Source: Asterias amurensis
Taxonomy: Eukaryota > Echinodermata > Asteroidea > Forcipulatida > Asteriidae
Reading direction: 5' to 3'
Length of the DNA stretch: 64,000 nucleotides
NCBI RefSeq assembly: GCF_032118995.1
Contig: NC_092649.1
Location: forward strand, 29,526,927 to 29,590,926
Positions within the stretch are counted from its first letter, which is position 1. The number at the start of each line of letters is the position of its first letter. Positions 34,849 to 46,095 of the stretch are shown here, one piece after another. The position numbers were made by a program, and so were the translations under genes. The notes under the pieces were generated by a model. That model did not search any database, was not told where the DNA came from, and saw only the letters and a program-made list of their open reading frames with translations.

Positions 34849-35239
34849 TTAAAGGAACACGTTGCCTTGGATCGGATGAGTTGGTCTATTAAAAGCGTTT
34901 GAAACCGTTTGTTATGAAATGCATATGGTTAGAAAGATGTTTTAAAAGTAGAATATAATGATCCACACAAGTATCACTCGAAACTGCACGGTTTTCCTTT
35001 TACGTCACGAACTATCACGGTCGGCCATTTATGGGAGTCAAAATTTCGACTCCCATAAATGGCCGACCGTGTTAGTCGACAGGGTAAAAAGAAAACCACG
35101 CAATTTCGAGGCATATATGTGTAGATCATTGTATTCTACTTTTACAATATCTTTCTAACCGTATAAACTTTACAACAAACGGTTACAGAACGATTTTCAA
35201 AGACCAACTCGACCGATCCAAGGCAACGTGTTCCTTTAA
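34849..35239. mobile_element. M2 fold-back MITE, well preserved
   Basis: 391 bp, beginning TTAAAGGAACACGTTGCCTT and ending with its inverse. Long inverted arms meet at GGGAGTCAAAATTTCGACTCCC in the centre. The copies at 39099-39474 and 62762-63152 share full length and the TTAA ends. No protein is encoded; the small plus and minus frames across it are products of the palindrome. Confidence 0.9.
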
Positions 35240-35609
35240 GCAGATCTATGGAATTGGGCCATGGTCTTTGTTCATGTAACATTTTAATGATTGGTCTGCA
35301 ATTTGATTACAATGAACTACTCGGTTATACAGGTATGATTACCCAAGTAAGGTCAATCCACAAACAAACAAACAAACATAAATCAATGAGTAAAGACAGA
35401 AATAAATCATACACAAATATTAAGTAACAAAAAACGTAAGTTCTCTGTATATATATTTGTTTTAAAGAAATCTTTAGACAGTGACTTCAGACAACAATGA
35501 ATACATATTTTGAACATGGGTCATCAAGGAATTTTAAACTTATAAAAACTGTCATCAACAAAGGTTTACAACCAAACACAAGGGGGAAAAACTATATTAT
35601 AAATTTTGT

Positions 35610-35921
35610 TTAAAGCCATTGGACACTTTCGGAACAGAATTTGTTGTTAAAGTTCACAGATTTACAAATAACTGACAGGGTTTACAGAAGGTAATGGCGA
35701 AAGACTTCTCTTGAAATATTATTCCATGAAATGCTTTACTTTTTGAGAAAACATTAAAACAATTAACAATTCTCGATATCGAGAATTACGGATTTATTTT
35801 AAACACATGTCATGACATGGCGAAACGTGCAGAAACAAGGGTGGGTTTGCCCGTTATTTTCTCCTGACTCCGATGACCTGTGGACAACATACTGTTTACC
35901 AATAGTGTCCAATGGCTTTAA
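35610..35921. mobile_element. TTAA MITE inserted at the end of another MITE
   Basis: Begins TTAAAGCCATTGGACACTTT and ends ACCAATAGTGTCCAATGGCTTTAA, with a CTCGATATCGAG centre. Its right TTAA is also the left TTAA of the element at 35918-36264. The sister Z blocks lack it at this point. Confidence 0.8.
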
Positions 35922-36264
35922 AGGCACTGGACACTGATGTTAATTACTCAGACTAATTGTTAGCATAAAAACTGGCTGCAACTGAGCAATGGCGAGCTGT
36001 TGAAAGTATAAAACATTGTGAGAAATGGCTACCTCTGAAGAAGTGTTTGGGAAAGAGGTAACTTTTCACTCAAATAATAAAAGGCTTCAAGCCTTTTATG
36101 GTGCATCTGAAAGCACACAAAGTTGTGCATATAGGGTGCTTTTTCTTTCATTATCTTCATGCAACTTTGATGATCAATTGAGCCAAAATGTTCACATGAA
36201 TGTTATTGTAGGCATTTGTTGGGATACACCAGGTGACTGGTCACACACATTCCACAAGTATTAA
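35918..36264. mobile_element. M1-related TTAA MITE, block Z copy 0
   Basis: Begins TTAAAGGCACTGGACAC and contains AAAAGGCTTCAAGCCTTTTA at its centre. It matches 46604-47111 and 60404-60730, which occupy the same place in the other Z blocks, so the insertion predates the block duplication. The right end is diverged (TTCCACAAGTATTAA). Confidence 0.75.
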
Positions 36265-36734
36265 AAGGTCATACAAAAAAATACACATTTCAGGAACAAA
36301 TAAGATATAAATTTTACATAGAGTGAGACAAAGACTATGTTACCGTTTCCTTTTAACTTACTGCAAGTCTTCCAAGACCAACTGATGACTATTGTTTGAT
36401 GCAGAAAAACCTTCTTTTTTAAGCTTTAAATTCTTAGACAATGTTTACTCTTAATGCCCCTCACCACAAGGTCTTCTGTTATTGACTTATACATCTGCAT
36501 CCTCCAGATCTACCAATGCAGCTCCAAACAGCTCCACTTGTAATCACCACTACACACTAGAATGTAGCCTTCAGTCAAGGCTCTCACTGCACCCCGGGTG
36601 GTTTACGCTGAAAGGAAAGAGATTACATAAAGTGAGGAGCAGACTTTTTACTATATCTCTGCAACAGGTTTTCCAAAAATTAGGATATAATTTTTTTTAT
36701 GGCAGAGAATAGTACTCTACAGACAAAGTTGTGG

Positions 36735-37025
36735 AAGTTTTGTGGCCGAGCTGTTAAGAGCACTGAATTCAAACTCTGGTATTTCTGCTCAGCAGAGTGT
36801 GGGTTCGAATCCCCAGCCATGAAACTTATGTCCTTAAGCAAGACACTTAACCATTGCTTCGTCCTCCAGATGGGACTCAAAGCTGTTGGTCCCCTGTGTG
36901 GTGTAAACGCATGTAAAAGAACCCAGTGCACTTATCATAAAGAGAGGGGTTCGCCCCGATATTCCTGGCTGGATTTGCAGCATATTGCGCCACAGCACCT
37001 TTTAAACCATTACATGGTGCTTAAG
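36735..37025 (+). mobile_element. tRNA-derived SINE, head plus core
   Basis: The tRNA-like head starts TGGCCGAGCTGTTAAGAG and carries a B-box, GTGGGTTCGAATCCCCAG. The core reads TTAAGCAAGACACTTAACCA, GATGGGACTCAAAGC, GTAAAAGAACCCAGTGC and GGGGTTCGCCCCGA. The head is Leu/Ser-like. This is the most complete copy of the family in the window. Confidence 0.8.
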
Positions 37026-37029
37026 GATT

Positions 37030-38100
37030 AGGTCTTATACCTCAAACTTCATACCACTCCTTGCAGTAATAATATCTGGCACTTTGTATCCCAGGTGCGT
37101 TTAAATACGGTTATTATTTTTTTTATTATTAGTCCCTTGAGTTTGCAAGATCTTTTGGTTGGAAAGTTGGTTAATTGAGAACTAATGGTTCATGATGTTT
37201 TGGAATTACAAATGGTGGACCTATTTTTTTAACTATAGGCTATGTCTTGATCTTAAAAAGTGATGATTTGCTTGATTTCCCACCCATAGGAATAACTTTT
37301 CAAATAATTTCTGTTTTTAATAAGTGGAATGTGGGTTGGGCAACAACTCAACAGTTGAAATTCAGCTGCAGTAGGAAAAAATAAATTCTTAGAGTGAAAA
37401 ATGACCACCGGCCCCTTCCAGATCATTTTGTCAAGTCAGTTCTCACATCAGTTCGTCAGCGTTTTCACAAAGTAGCACTCCCTGCTACACCAGCAAAAAA
37501 TAACAATCAGAGAAAACGGCCTCTGAAGTTGAACACTTTTTAGAAACTTGCTTTCCTTCAAAACTTCAAAGTTTTTCCATTTAAATTTCTCAATGTAGAT
37601 AGTTGATGACTTGTACTTAAAAACTAATCTTGTTTTGACTCATTTGCGTAATTAATTATGAAACGAGAGAAGATCCATGCTACATCGTGAAACCAAAAAA
37701 GATCAAAATACGTCTTTTTGCATTTTAACGAAGTCGCACTCGCCTATGCTACAACACAGCATTTCGTGCAAAAGTTGAAAACACTAATTAGCTTAATTAA
37801 AAAAGTAAAGCTGTCTGAGCTTTGAAACTTCGTGGAATTGTAGGTCTTCATGCATTATCAACAGAAATTAAATTGAAAAAAAAATAGCCCTAAGCACGTC
37901 GGGTGCTTCTTTGTGAAAACGTTGACGAGTTAGTTAACCTTGTATCAATAGAGTACCTCTGTGTACTAAGAGGGAGATGTCGACAAACTCCTCCACTATT
38001 TCAACTTGAAAGTTGCAATTTTTTGAAAGCCAGGAAAAACTTTTGAAAAACAAATTGAACAAATGTTTGAAATTCTTAAACATTGATTACTCTAAATTTG
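37030..38100. other. No gene recognised
   Basis: AT-rich spacer between exon-like units. 38013-38201 is open on the plus strand only because it runs into the exon-like unit. Confidence 0.6.
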
Positions 38101-38679
38101 TCTTTACCACAAGGTCTGCTGTTGTTGACTTCTACCTGCATCCTCCAGGTCTACAAATGCAGCTCCAAACAGCTCTAGTTGTAGTCACCACTGCACACTA
38201 GAACGTAGCCTTCAGTCAAGACACTTGCTGAAACCTGGATGGTTCTCATTGAAAGGAAGGAGATGACATCAATTGAGGCCCAGACTCTAATTCTATATCT
38301 ATCCAACAAATTGGGAATAGGGTATTTCTTTCGATTGCAGAGAATAGTACTCTAAAGAAAAGTTCCTTGAAAAAGTTCCTCCAAAAGTGATAATTTGATT
38401 GATTGCCCAAAAGGAATAACTTCATACATAATTTCAACTTTTTGGGCCATTAAGAATGACTATGTTCAAAAGTGTCTTTCTTTTTTCAATGGGATATCTT
38501 GAGCTGAGCAACAACTAAACAATTGAAGGATTTGGGTACTTTTTGTAACATAAAACACAATGTCCACAGATTTACATTAAACTTACACCTTTGAAGATAA
38601 TGATAGTAGAAAGCAGACCTTAAAGTATTAGTTGCTGAGGTGCTGTAGTTTTTGAGAACCGAGTAAAACAATGTCATGA

Positions 38680-38800
38680 AAATACGTTTTTTACATGCTA
38701 AAATAATTTTTGTCTCATGATCACTGAGACGAAAATTATTTCCATGACATTGTTTTACTCATTTCTTAAAAACTACAGCACCTCAGCAAGTAATATTTTC
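38680..38800. repeat. Imperfect palindrome
   Basis: AACAATGTCATGAAAATACG is repeated in inverse as AATTATTTCCATGACATTGTT around TGTCTCATGATCACTGAGACG. It resembles the centre of another fold-back element whose ends I could not fix (perhaps 38560-38870). Confidence 0.6.
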
Positions 38801-39098
38801 AGGGAAGCTTTCTACTGTAATTATGTTAAAACTGCGTAAGTTTGGTGTAAATCTGTAGACACTGTGTTTTTTGTCCTACATACCCTTTAAAAAAGGAAAC
38901 AAGAAATTCTTTGAGTGAAAAATACCTACCAACCCCTCCAATCCAGATCATGTGTCAAGTTAGCTCCTCATTTGGTCAACATCGTTTCAATAGACAACCT
39001 GTGTACTGAGAGGATAACAATTCTTTCCTCAGTCTTCTGTTTCAACTTTAATGTTTCATTTTTTAAATTCAATTAACTTTTAAAAAGGTTTGAACTTC

Positions 39099-39474
39099 TT
39101 AAAGGAACACGTTGCCTTGGACCGGTCGAGTTGGTCTTTGAAAAGCATTTTGTAACCGTTCGTTATAAAATGCACATGGGTAGAAAGATGTTGTAAAAGT
39201 AGAATACAATGATCCACACAAACATGCCGCGAAATTGCACGGTTTTCCTTTTACCTCGTCCACTAACACAGTCGGCCATTTGGACTCCCATAAATGGCCG
39301 ACCGTGTTATTTCCCACAGTAAAAGGAAAACCTTGCAATTTCGAGGCACATTTGTGTGGATCATTTTATTCTACTTTTAAAACATCTTTCCAACCTTATG
39401 CATTTTATAAAAAACGGTTACAAACGCTTTTTTATAGACCAACTCGTCTGATCCAAGGCAACGTGTTCCTTTAA
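39099..39474. mobile_element. M2 fold-back MITE
   Basis: TTAA-bordered copy, 376 bp, with inverted GGTCGGCCATTT arms meeting near 39285. It lies just right-adjacent to the exon-like unit at 39492, separated by 17 bp. Confidence 0.88.
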
Positions 39475-39784
39475 ACATTGATTACACTTACAGGGTCTGC
39501 TGTTGTTGCCTTCTACACCTGCATCCATCAGATCAACCAATGCAGCTCCAAACAGCTCCAGTTGTTGTCACTACTGCACTGAATGTAGCCTTCAGTCAAG
39601 GCGCCTGGTTTCACTGAAAGGAAGGAGATTACATATACTGATGAGGCACACACTTTGTTACTATATCTTTGCAAAGTCCAAGGAATGAGGGTTTTATAGA
39701 TGTAAACTTTGCATCGGCCACAAATTTTGGTTCTAACCTTACAGAATACAGCATTGTGTGTTAGCACTGTATACTTTCCCCAAG

Positions 39785-39850
39785 GCATATTACTCTGGTG
39801 GGATTTGAACCCACTGCAACTCTAGGTCAGATGACTCACCAACTAGACCT
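39785..39850 (-). mobile_element. tRNA-like SINE head
   Basis: The minus strand reads GGTCTAGTTGGTGAGTCATC (A-box-like) and GGGTTCAAATCCCACCAG (B-box-like) with tRNA spacing. Anticodon-arm pairing is poor, so it is a SINE relic and not a working tRNA gene. Confidence 0.6.
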
Positions 39851-40078
39851 TTAAGTTTTCCAGGTAGAAAGAGGCAGTTATAATCTTATATTTTAGCAGC
39901 GGGTTCCTCAAAGATTTAGATGTTAGTTCTGGGAATGAAGGTATTACATGTATTTTTGAACGAGGGTATAATTATTATTGATTGCAGTAAATAGTACTCT
40001 TAAGACAAGTTCCTTGGGATGTGCAAGTTTGTTGGTTGGGAATTGGCTTTAAATAAGGGAATCAATGTGTGGTGAAGA

Positions 40079-40580
40079 GGTTTTCAACTAGTGGTTTAAA
40101 CCCAACGAGGCCTGATTCTTGATAATTTCACCGAGAAGAAGTCGAGTTAAATTATCAAGAACCAGGCAGTCGGCGGGTTTAAACCACTAGTTGAAAACCG
40201 CTTCAACACACTTTGATTCCAATTCATAAATACCTTTTTGGTCAAAAAACATCAACACTTTTTGGTCAAAATGTAAAATAAATCCAAACATTATAATTGT
40301 TCAATGATTTCTTTAAACGCAACACCCCTCCAGCTATGAAATGGTAAGGCCCTCTGGTAAACAACTCCTTATAAGGGAATGCTGTGCGCGTCGTGCGTAT
40401 CGAGTGACTTGGCACAACTGTTCCAGCCGTTGCTCTCGACCACAGGTGCAAACTCGCGTGTCACGCCCATGTTTCAACACTTTTTACTGGTCATTAACAA
40501 AGGTTTGTACACACCCATGTGACGCGCTCTCCACCAATAGGAATAGCGAAACTGTCTGAGGTATTTATGAATGGGAATTA
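40079..40580. mobile_element. Hairpin plus M3 MITE
   Basis: The left part (40079-40206) is a strong inverted repeat (TTTTCAACTAGTGGTTTAAA and its inverse). The right part (40212-40580) is the M3 element found also in FAM72 intron 2, with ATTCATAAATACCT/GGTATTTATGAAT ends. Whether the hairpin belongs to the same mobile unit is unclear, since the FAM72 copy lacks it. Confidence 0.7.
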
Positions 40581-41206
40581 ATGCTTCATGCTGTCAGGGA
40601 ACCACAAATGGATAACTACTTTTGACTGGTTGGCTATATGTAGCACTTCAAAGCTGATGAGTTGCTTAACTTAACTAAAACTTTTGTTTAATTTCAAACC
40701 TTGTAGACTGCTTGAAACTTTTTGCATGTATATTCTCCCACCAATGCAGCTCAAGAATGTAGCCTCCAGTCAAGGCACTCACAGAACCCTGGATGGTTTT
40801 CACTGAAACGAAGGGAATGACACATGCAGTAAGCCCATAACACTCTGTTTATTTGTAATAATTGCAAGAGCTGAATACATTGTTTCAAGATTTAGGGTAC
40901 TAGGTTTTAAATGCTTCATGCAAATAGAGCAACTATCTTTAACTGATGGCGATATCTACATCTTCAAAAGGAATAACAAGATTCTTTCTTCAAAGTATGA
41001 AAAGATATTGAAGTTGGTCTGATTTGTGAATACCGATGCTGTTGTGGTATCGGAAATTTGCCAAAAATTATGTGGGAAGAAAGTCTTCTCAATTTTTAAA
41101 ACCAAGCTGACTGTTGTTGACTTTCCACACCAGCATCCTTCAGATCTATTGATGCAGCTCCAAACAGTTCCAGTTGTTGCCACCACTGCACAGTAGAATG
41201 TAGCCT

Positions 41207-43708
41207 TCAGTCAAGGCGCTCACACAACCCTGGATACCCTGAAATGAGATGACTGACAAAAGGTTTACAGGGTGCTGTGGTGCAAAATGCTGTCAATCAA
41301 ACAAGGATTACCAGGGGGGACAACCCTTCTCTTTTAATGCATGGAGCTCTTTTACGTGCATTACACAACACACGGGACCAACAGCTTTACGTCTTATCCG
41401 AAGGACACAGCAATAATGGTTTGAACTTAAAAGTGTCTTGCTTATTAAAAAAGGACACACACTCAGCTGATCAGAAACACCAGAGCTTGAGCACCAGACT
41501 CAAGCTCTGGTGCTCTTCTTGGCCACCACACTTTGGAAAGTTGTGGCTATTTGCATGAAGAGCTAGAGTGATTAAGGTATTATCTTCAACTACAGAAATA
41601 GACGACACGCCTTGAAATGACCCCACTTGCCGCAGTGCCTTTACTTTTGCTGGTGCTCTTAGAAAAGTTCAAATACAAATTTACATTTCCCTCATAGAAG
41701 TGCCCCTTACCGGAGAAAAATTGAAGTGCTCCTTCAAGAGCGACAATTGATGTTGAAACAAATATTGATTGCCTTGTAGAATGACAATTGAGATAATACT
41801 TTTAACTACCAGATAAACTAAAAAGTTTAGTTCTTTGAGAGGTTTCAATATTGTAACTATATTGATACACAATTTCTTTTTTTAAACTTAGCAGTAAAAT
41901 AGAATTTTTGGAAATGTTCATGATCTTCCAAATGTCTTATAGTTGTCTTGAGTAGTTTCAGAAACTCATCTTACATAACCTTATGCATTATCAAACCTTG
42001 TGTAAGACCACAGTCCCTGTGGGTAGACATCTCTTCAGCTGCACAAGCAAGTTCAGTCACTTCAAGATTGGAAAACATTACCTGCATACTTGGGAAGAAA
42101 ACTATCTATAGAAAGGTTAGCATTTGAGTGGTCACATCATGCCATAGCGTGATTTACACCATGAGTTTACCCTGAGACCTTACCAAACCTGTCATTATGT
42201 ATGGTGCCAATGAGTTAGCCACCAATGTGCAGTCACCTGTCACAGCATCGGCATTAGGAAGAATCGGTTATACTGTGAAAAACAAGAAAATGGTTATGCT
42301 GAAAAGGAAGAGGTTAGAAACCTGTGGAAGTAAGAGCTGCAAAAATGGTTAGAATTCAGCTGTGGAGAAAAGTGTTAGTTTCTTTCTCACTTACCAATAC
42401 TTTACCTGTCGTGAAAACATTGACCTTTGCTTGAAAACACTTAACCTCACTGACCCCTGATCATCAGCAACATCGGAGAGAGAATCGTCATCGTCTACCA
42501 TGGAGCTACCAATATTCAGTAAACCTGCTAGAAAAGGGAGTTAATCTTATCTCTAGGCCAACACTATTATTAACTCTAGGCCTACACTTACCACTAATAC
42601 ATACCTTCAGGAATCAAAGGCATCAGTGTTCTCAGTGGTTGCTCTCTCTCTCTCTGTTTCATCATGGAGAAGAAAATATCCCGCTCTTGTTGTTTCATCT
42701 TTTTCCATTCCTGTTGTTTTATCTTTTTGTTCTTTTGACGCAGCGCTCAAAAACTAATTCATTGCAGTAGTTTTGGTACATAAATACCGAGGGCTATGAA
42801 CAGATTTGTTTGGGTGGAAGTTAACTAATTTTGTAACAACTTGTTTTTATTTTATTGTTTCTTGACAACTTTGCTAAGGTTTTGTATGTTGTATTTTTCT
42901 AACTACAATTAATGTTCAAGGACTTTGGGTCATATACTCAAAGAAAAATAGTTACACATTCACAATTGATGAATGCTGTCATTAGGAATATTATGTATAT
43001 TAATTTAGTATGTATAAATTGCCCTATATGATAATACTCCTAAATCAAACATGGATCATCAAAATGAATGCAGATTGGACAGGAATCTAATTTCAGGTTA
43101 TGCTCACTACTATAGTAGGCAGGGGTTTGTTAAAGTTAAAAATCTACACCCAGAATTGATGTAAAGATGATATTAGGAGTATGTTAATATTAATTTAGCC
43201 TGTCTATATTGTTTATTTTTAATACTCCTAAATAAAACATTGATCGTCAAAAAGGGAAGATTTTTAGGGGAAGATTTACCCAATCTCTCTTTCTAAACTT
43301 ATTTGGATTTGACTCCCTAAAATGTAGGCTCTATAACCCTAAAGATATTTATTTTGATTTTCAAACAAATTAATCATGACAATTGTAATTAAACATGACA
43401 ACTGACGACTTTGAAGTTTCAACCCCAAGAAATTTCCAAAAAGACTTGTCTTCTAATTAAAAAGCATCATTGGCTTCGACCAATATGCAAAACAAGAAAT
43501 ACCAAGACAGAGTGAAGTCACATTGAAAGCTCAACCAAATGTGGGACAACATCAACAAGTTCATCGCCGATTATCTGGTGGGGACAGGGGCTGTAAAACA
43601 AGGGTGGGAACCTGCAAGAAATGGGTTAGATCTTCGCTTACCGTCTTCACACTCTTGTCTTTGTCTTGGACGATATCCAATGCCACATCCCCATACCACA
43701 CAATCCAT
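41207..43708 (-). CDS. Candidate six-exon gene, unknown family (copy A)
   Basis: Exons in transcript order: 43642-43708, 42605-42745, 42406-42524, 41975-42081, 41711-41772 and 41207-41238. They total 528 bp and 175 residues. Donors are GT, acceptors AG, and all phases join. Exon 1 reads MDCVVWGCGIGYRPRQRQEC. Exon 2 is a basic helix with KKIKQQEWKKMKQQERDIFF. Exon 3 has GSSMVDDDD. Exon 4 has VTELACAAEEMSTHRDCG. Exon 5 is short and hydrophobic. Exon 6 ends at TGA inside an exon-like unit. In the second block, exon 3 keeps its exact length with substitutions only, and exon 4 differs by one 3-bp gap, which favours coding. I recognise no domain; a small coiled-coil nuclear protein or a transposon accessory protein are guesses. 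The acceptor of exon 5 (ctacaag) is weak, and other starts, for example in the 44154-44288 exon, are possible. Confidence 0.38.
41262..41415 (-). mobile_element. SINE core, minus orientation
   Basis: Inside the last intron of the candidate copy A gene. It shares GTAAAGCTGTTGGTCCCGTG on the minus strand with the SINE family; copy B has the same insertion at 51531-51670, so it predates the block duplication. Confidence 0.7.
43539..43641. other. Intron 1 start with an alternative plus-strand frame
   Basis: The plus strand has an open frame (43539-43766) starting MWDNINKFIADYLVGTGAVK that looks protein-like but overlaps candidate exon 1 on the other strand. The sister copy carries a 4-bp insertion inside it, so this frame is not maintained between copies. 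Confidence 0.4.
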
Positions 43709-44153
43709 AGATAATTCTCACCAGACAAGTCTATCAATAGTTAGCACAGGAAATGTTCTGCCTTGAATCTTGACTTGAACACGGTAGCTCCGCGGTCCGG
43801 TGCGCCTCTCATCGTTCCCTGACTCGGTCCACATCAGTCAGCAAGGCCCGGTGACTACTTACAGCTTCTTGACGAAAAGTACAGTTGAAATACAACCCCT
43901 ATCCCCAATGCTGCAGTTCTAGGTAGTCATTGAGGTTTTGTGCATGAATGTTCACAACACTTTAATAAAGATGTTGTTAGAGGAGCTCCTGGCTTCGGTC
44001 GTGCATCTTTTACACTGCAATCAGTCCGCGTTCAATCACTGGAGCACTTTTTAGCCACACTCGCATGCTCAACATTGAAGTTAAATATTGTCTAATAGTT
44101 CACACTTCTATAAAGTTTGCAGTCCGAGTTAAAGTTAACTCCATGGAACTCAC

Positions 44154-44288
44154 GATATGCACTGAAGGGCTCAACAGTGATTTTTTCTTCAGTCTGCAAT
44201 TTTTGTAAAGAAAACTTTTTTCTTGCAAGTGAAAGAATTGCTCACCACTCTCTCTGTCCATCCTTTCTCTATGCTCAGCAAACTCCAT
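44154..44288 (-). CDS. Possible upstream exon, copy A
   Basis: The minus strand reads MEFAEHRERMDRESG from 44288 and stays open for 45 codons to a GTGAGT donor after 44154. The sister exon at 54474-54607 begins MEFAEQRERIDRESV and has the same donor, but the frames separate further on because of a 1-bp length difference. Its position just downstream of the octamer/CCAAT region makes it a candidate first exon. I could not find an in-phase partner exon in both copies. Confidence 0.3.
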
Positions 44289-44439
44289 GGTCTTAGTCGA
44301 CTGTGTCCTTCAAAACTCAACCAAGGCTATCAAATGCTGCAACAATTATTGCCAATTACATGAACACATTATCCGCAAATATTACTTATTTTTTTCGGTA
44401 AAGTTCATCGAAAAGAAAACGCGACGTCCAAATCCAGCG

Positions 44440-44880
44440 CTGGAGCCCAGAGGTAGGGCCCATCCTTCTTGCAGTCCACGCGTACTAAAAGTGGCATGTC
44501 AAATTGTCGTCTGCCCGCACGCGCCCACACGAGCCCACATGGAAGCATGTGCCAATAACTGTGTCATTTGCATAATTACACCTGTGGAGAAAACAATCAG
44601 TGAATCTGATTGGATAATTACACCCGTTGAAATCACCTGATTGGAGGATCCAACTATTGAGAACAACAACCGCCCACGTAAGCCCACATGGAAGCATGTG
44701 CCAATAACTGTGTCATTTGCATAATTACGCCTGTGTGGAGAAGACAATCAGTGAATCTGATTGGATATTCACACCTGTTGAAATCACAATCGGTGAATCT
44801 GATTGGATGATCCTAATCTTGACAATAACAAACTCGCGTGTGGTCACTCTGCCCATTTCAACTGCGCAGTTACCTTGATT
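44440..44880 (-). promoter_or_regulatory. Octamer and CCAAT-rich upstream region, copy A
   Basis: On the minus strand it contains two perfect octamer boxes ATGCAAAT (44566-44573 and 44715-44722), each followed by GACACAGTTATTGGCACATG, plus several copies of ATCCAATCAGATTCACTGAT. An internal tandem duplication of about 155 bp gives two sets here, but one in copy B. Octamer plus CCAAT arrangements occur in vertebrate histone, snRNA and immunoglobulin promoters; function here is inferred. Confidence 0.5.
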
Positions 44881-45059
44881 ATCCAGGGACTTCGATGCTT
44901 ACCTGGTTAATAAATAACAGCGTAATAAAGAGCATGGAGGAATAAATTAGTCTTATTCCTCCATGTAAAGAGCAATTGAATTTATTGTCCTTATGTATTA
45001 CCGTACAAGGGGTAGGCTTGAACACAATAAGAAATTGGACAATTGAGACAATGCAATCC

Positions 45060-45960
45060 ATGGTGCGAGAATGTTTTTTTAATTAAGGTGGAGCGGGGGC
45101 CGAGTTGAAGACTTGGGGCAATGTAGTGTATTGAAACATCCATTTGCTCATTTTGTTATACACAACAATGTGCTGTAGGATGGGATGGGTGGAGGCCTGA
45201 GGGGGGCTCAACCTTACCACAACAGAATAATTTCTGAAAAAGCAGCTTCAGAAGTTGTCCACACACTGGGCCAAATTTCAAAATTTCATAGAACTGCTTA
45301 AGCATTATATTTATGCTTACTAGGTTGCCGTCCACATTGTTAAGAAGGAGACATTTGGGTCATGTTTAGTCCAAGTGCTTAAGAACACGAGTGGCATTAT
45401 AAATTATAATTTGGAACTATAGAGGGCGGTATATAAGATAAGTGGTCTACTCCCAGCACACGAGTCTTATCGTGGGCCCAATTTCCTGCGCAAGCACATA
45501 ATCTTGCTTGGCAAAAACAGGTTACCATACAACATTCCATTAAGTTTATTCTGTTGCGACAGTGGTGCCCTACTCATTTTGGCTAAGCATAGAAATGAAG
45601 TTGTCAAGTAGTATTTTCTGCTCGCTTCTGCTAAACAAAGAAACAACAGCAATATCTGTGAAAATAAGCCCTGATTCGTGACCTCTTCCAATAAATAATA
45701 ATAATAATAATAATATCCCAGGATTGAGAAGGGATTTCTTCTTTGTTACTTTTGTAGCCTTCACCTGAAGTGCCCCCCCCCCCACACACACACACACACA
45801 CACCTTAGTTGATGTCCATTTCTTCAACGATGCTCCATCTGTTCCCCATCACCAACATACTATTCAGACTTTTGACGATATAAAAATCGCACTAGTAAAA
45901 TATTTTATTTCATGTGCTTGCTTTTGGCACCCCTGAACAGACACTATGTTGATAAATTAG
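45060..45960. other. No gene; repeat-derived spacer
   Basis: Contains the phrase AGAGGGCGGTATATAAGATAAGTGG (45422-45446), which recurs near 55602, 58453 and 59348, and (TAA)n and C8(CA)n simple repeats (45697-45716 and 45771-45803). The minus frames here are low-complexity products. Confidence 0.65.
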
Positions 45961-45977
45961 GAAGATCACAAAAATAG

Positions 45978-46095
45978 AGCTGGATAGCTTAGTTGGTAGA
46001 TCACTGGCTTGTTAATCATCCGAAGGTTGTTGGTTCAAGTCCCACTCAAGTAAATTTGTCTTTGTTCCAAGTCAGTTCCCCTGTGGTTTATAATA
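45978..46095 (+). mobile_element. tRNA-derived SINE head (Asn-like)
   Basis: GATAGCTTAGTTGGTAGATC is an A-box region, then TTGTTAATCATCCGAAGG and GTTGGTTCAAGTCCCACTC as anticodon arm and B-box. A matching copy is at 59776-59890. The stem pairing is too poor for a functional tRNA. Confidence 0.7.

Larger units (their letters stand above)
35250..36700. repeat. Tandem block Z, copy 0
   Basis: It matches block Z copies at 45960-48100 and 59700-61900: CATGGTCTTTGTTCATGTAAC, TACAGGTATGATTAC, the TTAA MITE, then GAGTGAGACAAAGACTATGT. Block spacing is about 11 and 13.8 kb. No gene is recognised inside. Confidence 0.7.
36465..40802 (-). repeat. Exon-like units of gene copy A (4 units)
   Basis: Units lie at 36465-36607, 38108-38248, 39492-39613 and 40737-40802 (partial). 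The minus strand reads a pyrimidine tract plus CTTTCAG, then about 140 bp containing GCCTTGACTGAAGGCTACAT and GGAGCTGTTTGGAGCTGCAT, then a GTAAG- or GTGAG-type donor. They lie downstream of candidate gene copy A. All three minus frames contain stops in these copies, while a plus-strand frame (SSRSTNAAPNSS, then LECSLQSR) stays open in several. They may be decayed exons, untranslated exons or a dispersed repeat. The unit at 38108 has lost the CAG acceptor. Confidence 0.55.
40735..45830. repeat. Tandem block Y, copy A
   Basis: About 5.1 kb closely matching 50440-55890 in the same orientation, with scattered substitutions and small indels. It carries the candidate gene copy A and its upstream region. 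Insertions unique to the second copy (50601-51045 and 51936-52117) are absent here, giving clean empty sites. Confidence 0.85.

Noticed and set aside
39785-39850. Possible minus-strand tRNA gene
   Set aside because: B-box is good but the anticodon arm does not fold; SINE-derived.
43539-43766. Plus-strand frame starting MWDNINKFIADYLVG as a gene
   Set aside because: The sister copy has a 4-bp insertion within it, it lacks partner exons on the plus strand, and neighbouring splice evidence points to the minus strand.
45978-46070. Possible genuine tRNA gene
   Set aside because: A-box and B-box are present but acceptor and anticodon stems do not pair, and the downstream sequence is shared with other SINE copies.
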